DNA from: Gorillibacterium sp.
GTDB lineage: Bacteria > Bacillota > Bacilli > Paenibacillales > NBRC-103111
Direction: 5' to 3'
DNA length: 9,677 bases
Assembly: GCA_023511325.1 (NCBI GenBank)
Contig: JAIMBU010000053.1
Location: 1-9,677, forward strand
A model generated the notes under the pieces. That model saw only the letters and a program-made list of their open reading frames with translations, was not told the DNA's origin and made no database searches. A program made the position numbers and the translations under genes. Of the stretch, positions 7,112-9,677 are shown in pieces. Every line of letters begins with the position of its first letter. Position 1 is the first letter of the stretch.

Positions 7112-8863
7112 ATGAAACGCGTCAAGATTCCGCTTCGAGAATATGTTCAACTGCTCGCAGGTTATTTAAGACCTCAATGGAGAAGTGTCCTGCTCCTGGC
7201 CATTCTCCTCATCCTTTCCATTGCGATGCAGCTAATTAACCCGCAAATTATCCGATATTTTATTGATTCGGCACAGGAGCAGACAGATAAAAGTCGTCTG
7301 TATTATGCTGCAGGACTTTTTATTGGTGTATCCCTGCTCTACCAGCTTATCACTCTAGTCGTAACGTACATAAGTGAAAACGTAGGCTGGACAGCCACGA
7401 ACCAGCTGCGCGGTGATGTTGCTGACCATTGCCTGCGTCTTGACCAATCCTTTCATAAAAACCATTCCTCCGGCTCACTGATTGAACGAGTGGATGGTGA
7501 TATCAATGCTCTGTCGAATTTTTTCTCTAAGCTTTCCGTGATGCTACTGAGTAATCTTGCTCTTGTCATCGGTATCCTGGTTTTATTGTTTCGGGAAGGC
7601 TGGCAGATCGGATTGGTCATGCTTATCTTTGTTGTCATTGCCATCCTATCCATTCAATATGTACGTCGTCTCGCCGCTCCCTTCTGGACGAAGATGCGGG
7701 AGATTAATGCCGAGTTTTACGGCTTTCTGGGCGAACATCTGGAGGGAACGGAGGACACTCGTGCCAATGGAGCGACTGGCTTTGTCATGAACCGGTTCTA
7801 TGGTATCCTTCGGCGTTGGCTACCGATCCGTTTCAAGGCCTTTATGGGTTTTGGTGCGATGTGGATCACCACCTTAATTCTTTTTGCGATTGGAACAGCT
7901 ATGGCTCTTTTGGTCAGCGCCCATCTCTACCGAATCGATGCGATTACGATGGGAACAGTCTACATGATCGTCTATTACACAGAGCTTTTAGCTAAACCGA
8001 TCGAACAGATTCGCACACAGATGGAGGATTTACAAAAAGCTGATGCCAGCATCACCCGGATTGGTCAACTTTTGGCCATACACTCTACCGTTCTGGACGG
8101 TCCTGGACCGAAGCCAGCAGCGGGTCCTTCCTCGGTTACCTTTGATCAGGTTGAATTTGGCTACGAGGATGACATTGTCACGCTGAATGGCGTGTCTTTT
8201 GAGTTGAAGCGCGGCCACTCCCTTGGTGTACTCGGACGAACCGGGAGTGGCAAGACGACACTTGCTCGCCTGCTGCTGCGTTTCCACGACCCCCGCTCCG
8301 GGCGGATTCTGCTAGATGGCAGTGATGTTCGTGAGCCAAAGCTCGCCGAGCTACGGCGTCATGTCGGGATGGTGACTCAGCAGATCGAACTATTTCAAGG
8401 GACGGTGAAGGAGAATCTGACCTTCTACGATGATACTGTTGCCAATGAGCGAATCGAAGCTGTGCTAGTTGAACTTGGCTTGGCGGATTGGCTACTCTCC
8501 CAGCCGCTTGGGCTGAGCACACCGCTGGAATCTGGCGGGAATGGTCTATCTGCTGGAGAGGCCCAGCTATTGGCTTTTGCTCGTGTGTTCCTGACCGATC
8601 CAGGTGTCGTCATTCTGGACGAGGCTTCCTCCAAACTTGATCCAGCAACAGAGCAGAAAATTGTCCGTGCCATCGATAAACTGATGCAGAATCGTACCTG
8701 CATCATCATTGCCCACCGATTAGCAACGATCCGCCGGGTTGACGACATCCTCATTCTGGAGAGCGGTCGGATCATGGAACAGGGGAAGCGAAGCGAATTA
8801 GCCGCTGATCCTGCATCTCACTTCAGTCGAATTCTCATAACCGGAATGGAGGACTTAGCCTAA
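7112..8863 (+). CDS. ABC half-exporter, fused membrane and ATPase domains
   Basis: This 583-aa protein is a type IV (MsbA-like) half-transporter. Six hydrophobic segments lie at about residues 25-45, 64-87, 143-160, 165-184, 249-270 and 278-295, followed by an ATPase domain from about 342. Y351 is the likely adenine-stacking aromatic. GRTGSGKT (375-382) is Walker A, Q423 the Q-loop, LSAGE (479-483) the signature, VVILDE with D503 and E504 Walker B with its catalytic Glu, SSKLD the D-loop and H535 the switch histidine. The signature departs from canonical LSGGQ, as often happens in one partner of heterodimeric exporters. The next gene starts within its stop codon, so the two products probably pair as an exporter of drugs, lipids or peptides. 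The cargo cannot be told from the sequence. No peptidase domain or adjacent peptide precursor gene is present. Confidence 0.92.
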   Translation: MKRVKIPLREYVQLLAGYLRPQWRSVLLLAILLILSIAMQLINPQIIRYFIDSAQEQTDKSRLYYAAGLFIGVSLLYQLITLVVTYISENVGWTATNQLRGDVADHCLRLDQSFHKNHSSGSLIERVDGDINALSNFFSKLSVMLLSNLALVIGILVLLFREGWQIGLVMLIFVVIAILSIQYVRRLAAPFWTKMREINAEFYGFLGEHLEGTEDTRANGATGFVMNRFYGILRRWLPIRFKAFMGFGAMWITTLILFAIGTAMALLVSAHLYRIDAITMGTVYMIVYYTELLAKPIEQIRTQMEDLQKADASITRIGQLLAIHSTVLDGPGPKPAAGPSSVTFDQVEFGYEDDIVTLNGVSFELKRGHSLGVLGRTGSGKTTLARLLLRFHDPRSGRILLDGSDVREPKLAELRRHVGMVTQQIELFQGTVKENLTFYDDTVANERIEAVLVELGLADWLLSQPLGLSTPLESGGNGLSAGEAQLLAFARVFLTDPGVVILDEASSKLDPATEQKIVRAIDKLMQNRTCIIIAHRLATIRRVDDILILESGRIMEQGKRSELAADPASHFSRILITGMEDLA

Positions 8864-9677
8864 TGCGGACTTCTACCTTTCTTTGGCGTTTGTTTCGTTA
8901 TCGCCCTAGTCTCTATTGGGCTAATGCCACTGCCTGGACCTTGATCTATCTGGCTCCCATTCTACCTGGACTCATCACCAAGCTATTCTTCGATGTTCTA
9001 ACCGGCAGCTCCACGTATAAATTCGGTATTCCTGCCGTTGTCGCCTTACTGATTGGGGCCGCACTTGGGCGCGGCCTGTTGATTGGGCTTGGCTTTGTCA
9101 CGGATGCTCATTTTCGCTTTCGTATCGGCGCCTTAATTCGCAACAATCTGCTGCGCCATGTACTGAAAGAGCCAGGTGCAAGAGCGATTCCCTGCTCGCC
9201 AGGTGAAGCCATCAGTACCTTCCGCGATGATGTGGATCATGTGGAGGAAGCGATCAGTTGGTCCGTGGACGCCATCGGTATGATTGCGTTCTCCACAGTC
9301 TCAGCCTTCATCCTCGTGAGCATCAATTCACAGCTGACCCTATGGGTGTTTTTACCGCTAGTGGCGGTTGTGACCATCGCTCAGCTCTCCACAGCACTTC
9401 TCCAGAAGTACCGAGCAGCGAGCAGAGAGGCAACCAGTCAAGTCACCGGTGCCATCAGTGAGATGTTCAATAGTGTACAGGCCATTCAAGTGGCTGGGGC
9501 TGAGGATCGCGTCATTAATCGCTTCCGCAAGCTTAACGATCAGCGGCGACAATCCGTACTGAAGGACAAGGTGCTGACACAGCTACTCGACTCTATCTTC
9601 TCGAACACAGTCAACCTCGGTACAGGTTTGGTCCTGATCTTGGCTGCCAACTCGATGCGTTCGGGAGAATTTACAGT
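8863..9677 (+). CDS. ABC half-exporter, partial at right edge (second partner)
   Basis: The open frame begins MRTSTFLWRLFRYRPSLYW and continues for 271 codons without a stop to the window edge. Hydrophobic segments at about residues 19-43, 56-78, 136-154, 159-180 and 244-262, together with GEAISTFRDDVDHVEE (114-129) and AIQVAGAEDRVINRF (207-221), are typical of ABC-exporter membrane domains and their coupling helices. The ATPase domain is expected beyond the edge and is not seen. The ATG shares one base with the preceding stop (TAATG), and GGAGG (8848-8852) stands 10 nt upstream, so translation is probably coupled. It is most likely the other subunit of a heterodimeric exporter. Confidence 0.9.
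   Translation, partial: MRTSTFLWRLFRYRPSLYWANATAWTLIYLAPILPGLITKLFFDVLTGSSTYKFGIPAVVALLIGAALGRGLLIGLGFVTDAHFRFRIGALIRNNLLRHVLKEPGARAIPCSPGEAISTFRDDVDHVEEAISWSVDAIGMIAFSTVSAFILVSINSQLTLWVFLPLVAVVTIAQLSTALLQKYRAASREATSQVTGAISEMFNSVQAIQVAGAEDRVINRFRKLNDQRRQSVLKDKVLTQLLDSIFSNTVNLGTGLVLILAANSMRSGEFT

Overview
The window looks like chromosomal DNA of a Gram-positive Bacillales bacterium. Paenibacillaceae such as Paenibacillus or Brevibacillus are the best guess. The grounds are strong AAGGAGG-type ribosome binding sites, moderate GC, a short-form UxuA mannonate dehydratase, a Bacillus-type glucose 1-dehydrogenase-like SDR and a YvyE-type IMPACT protein. The family calls are made by eye from motifs and remembered homologues; no database search was run.

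Region 1 (1-5860, + strand) is a five-gene carbohydrate operon: a GntR/FCD regulator, a GH38-family alpha-mannosidase-like enzyme (start overlapping the regulator's stop), an RraA-like metal-dependent pyruvate aldolase, a UxuA-type mannonate dehydratase and a glucose-dehydrogenase-like SDR. Gaps are -4, 45, 18 and 36 nt, so they are probably co-transcribed and controlled by the first gene. The promoter and operator lie to the left of the window. The gene set can be read as a route from an alpha-mannoside to mannose, mannonate, 2-keto-3-deoxygluconate (KDG), and then pyruvate plus glyceraldehyde. That route is the main speculative finding. The more conventional reading is a hexuronate/mannonate branch in which the SDR makes mannonate from fructuronate. 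No transporter, sugar kinase or KDPG aldolase is visible here.

Region 2 (5861-6164) has no gene. It holds a strong hairpin with a T-rich tail, probably the terminator between the converging operon and yvyE. The hairpin lies inside a roughly 160-bp segment with IS-like inverted ends, which may be a decayed insertion sequence.

Region 3 (6165-6803, - strand) is a yvyE/yigZ-type IMPACT (UPF0029) gene. Region 4 (6804-7111) is a divergent intergenic region with candidate promoters facing both ways. Region 5 (7112-9677, + strand) is a translationally coupled pair of ABC half-exporters. The first is complete; the second runs off the right edge after most of its membrane domain.
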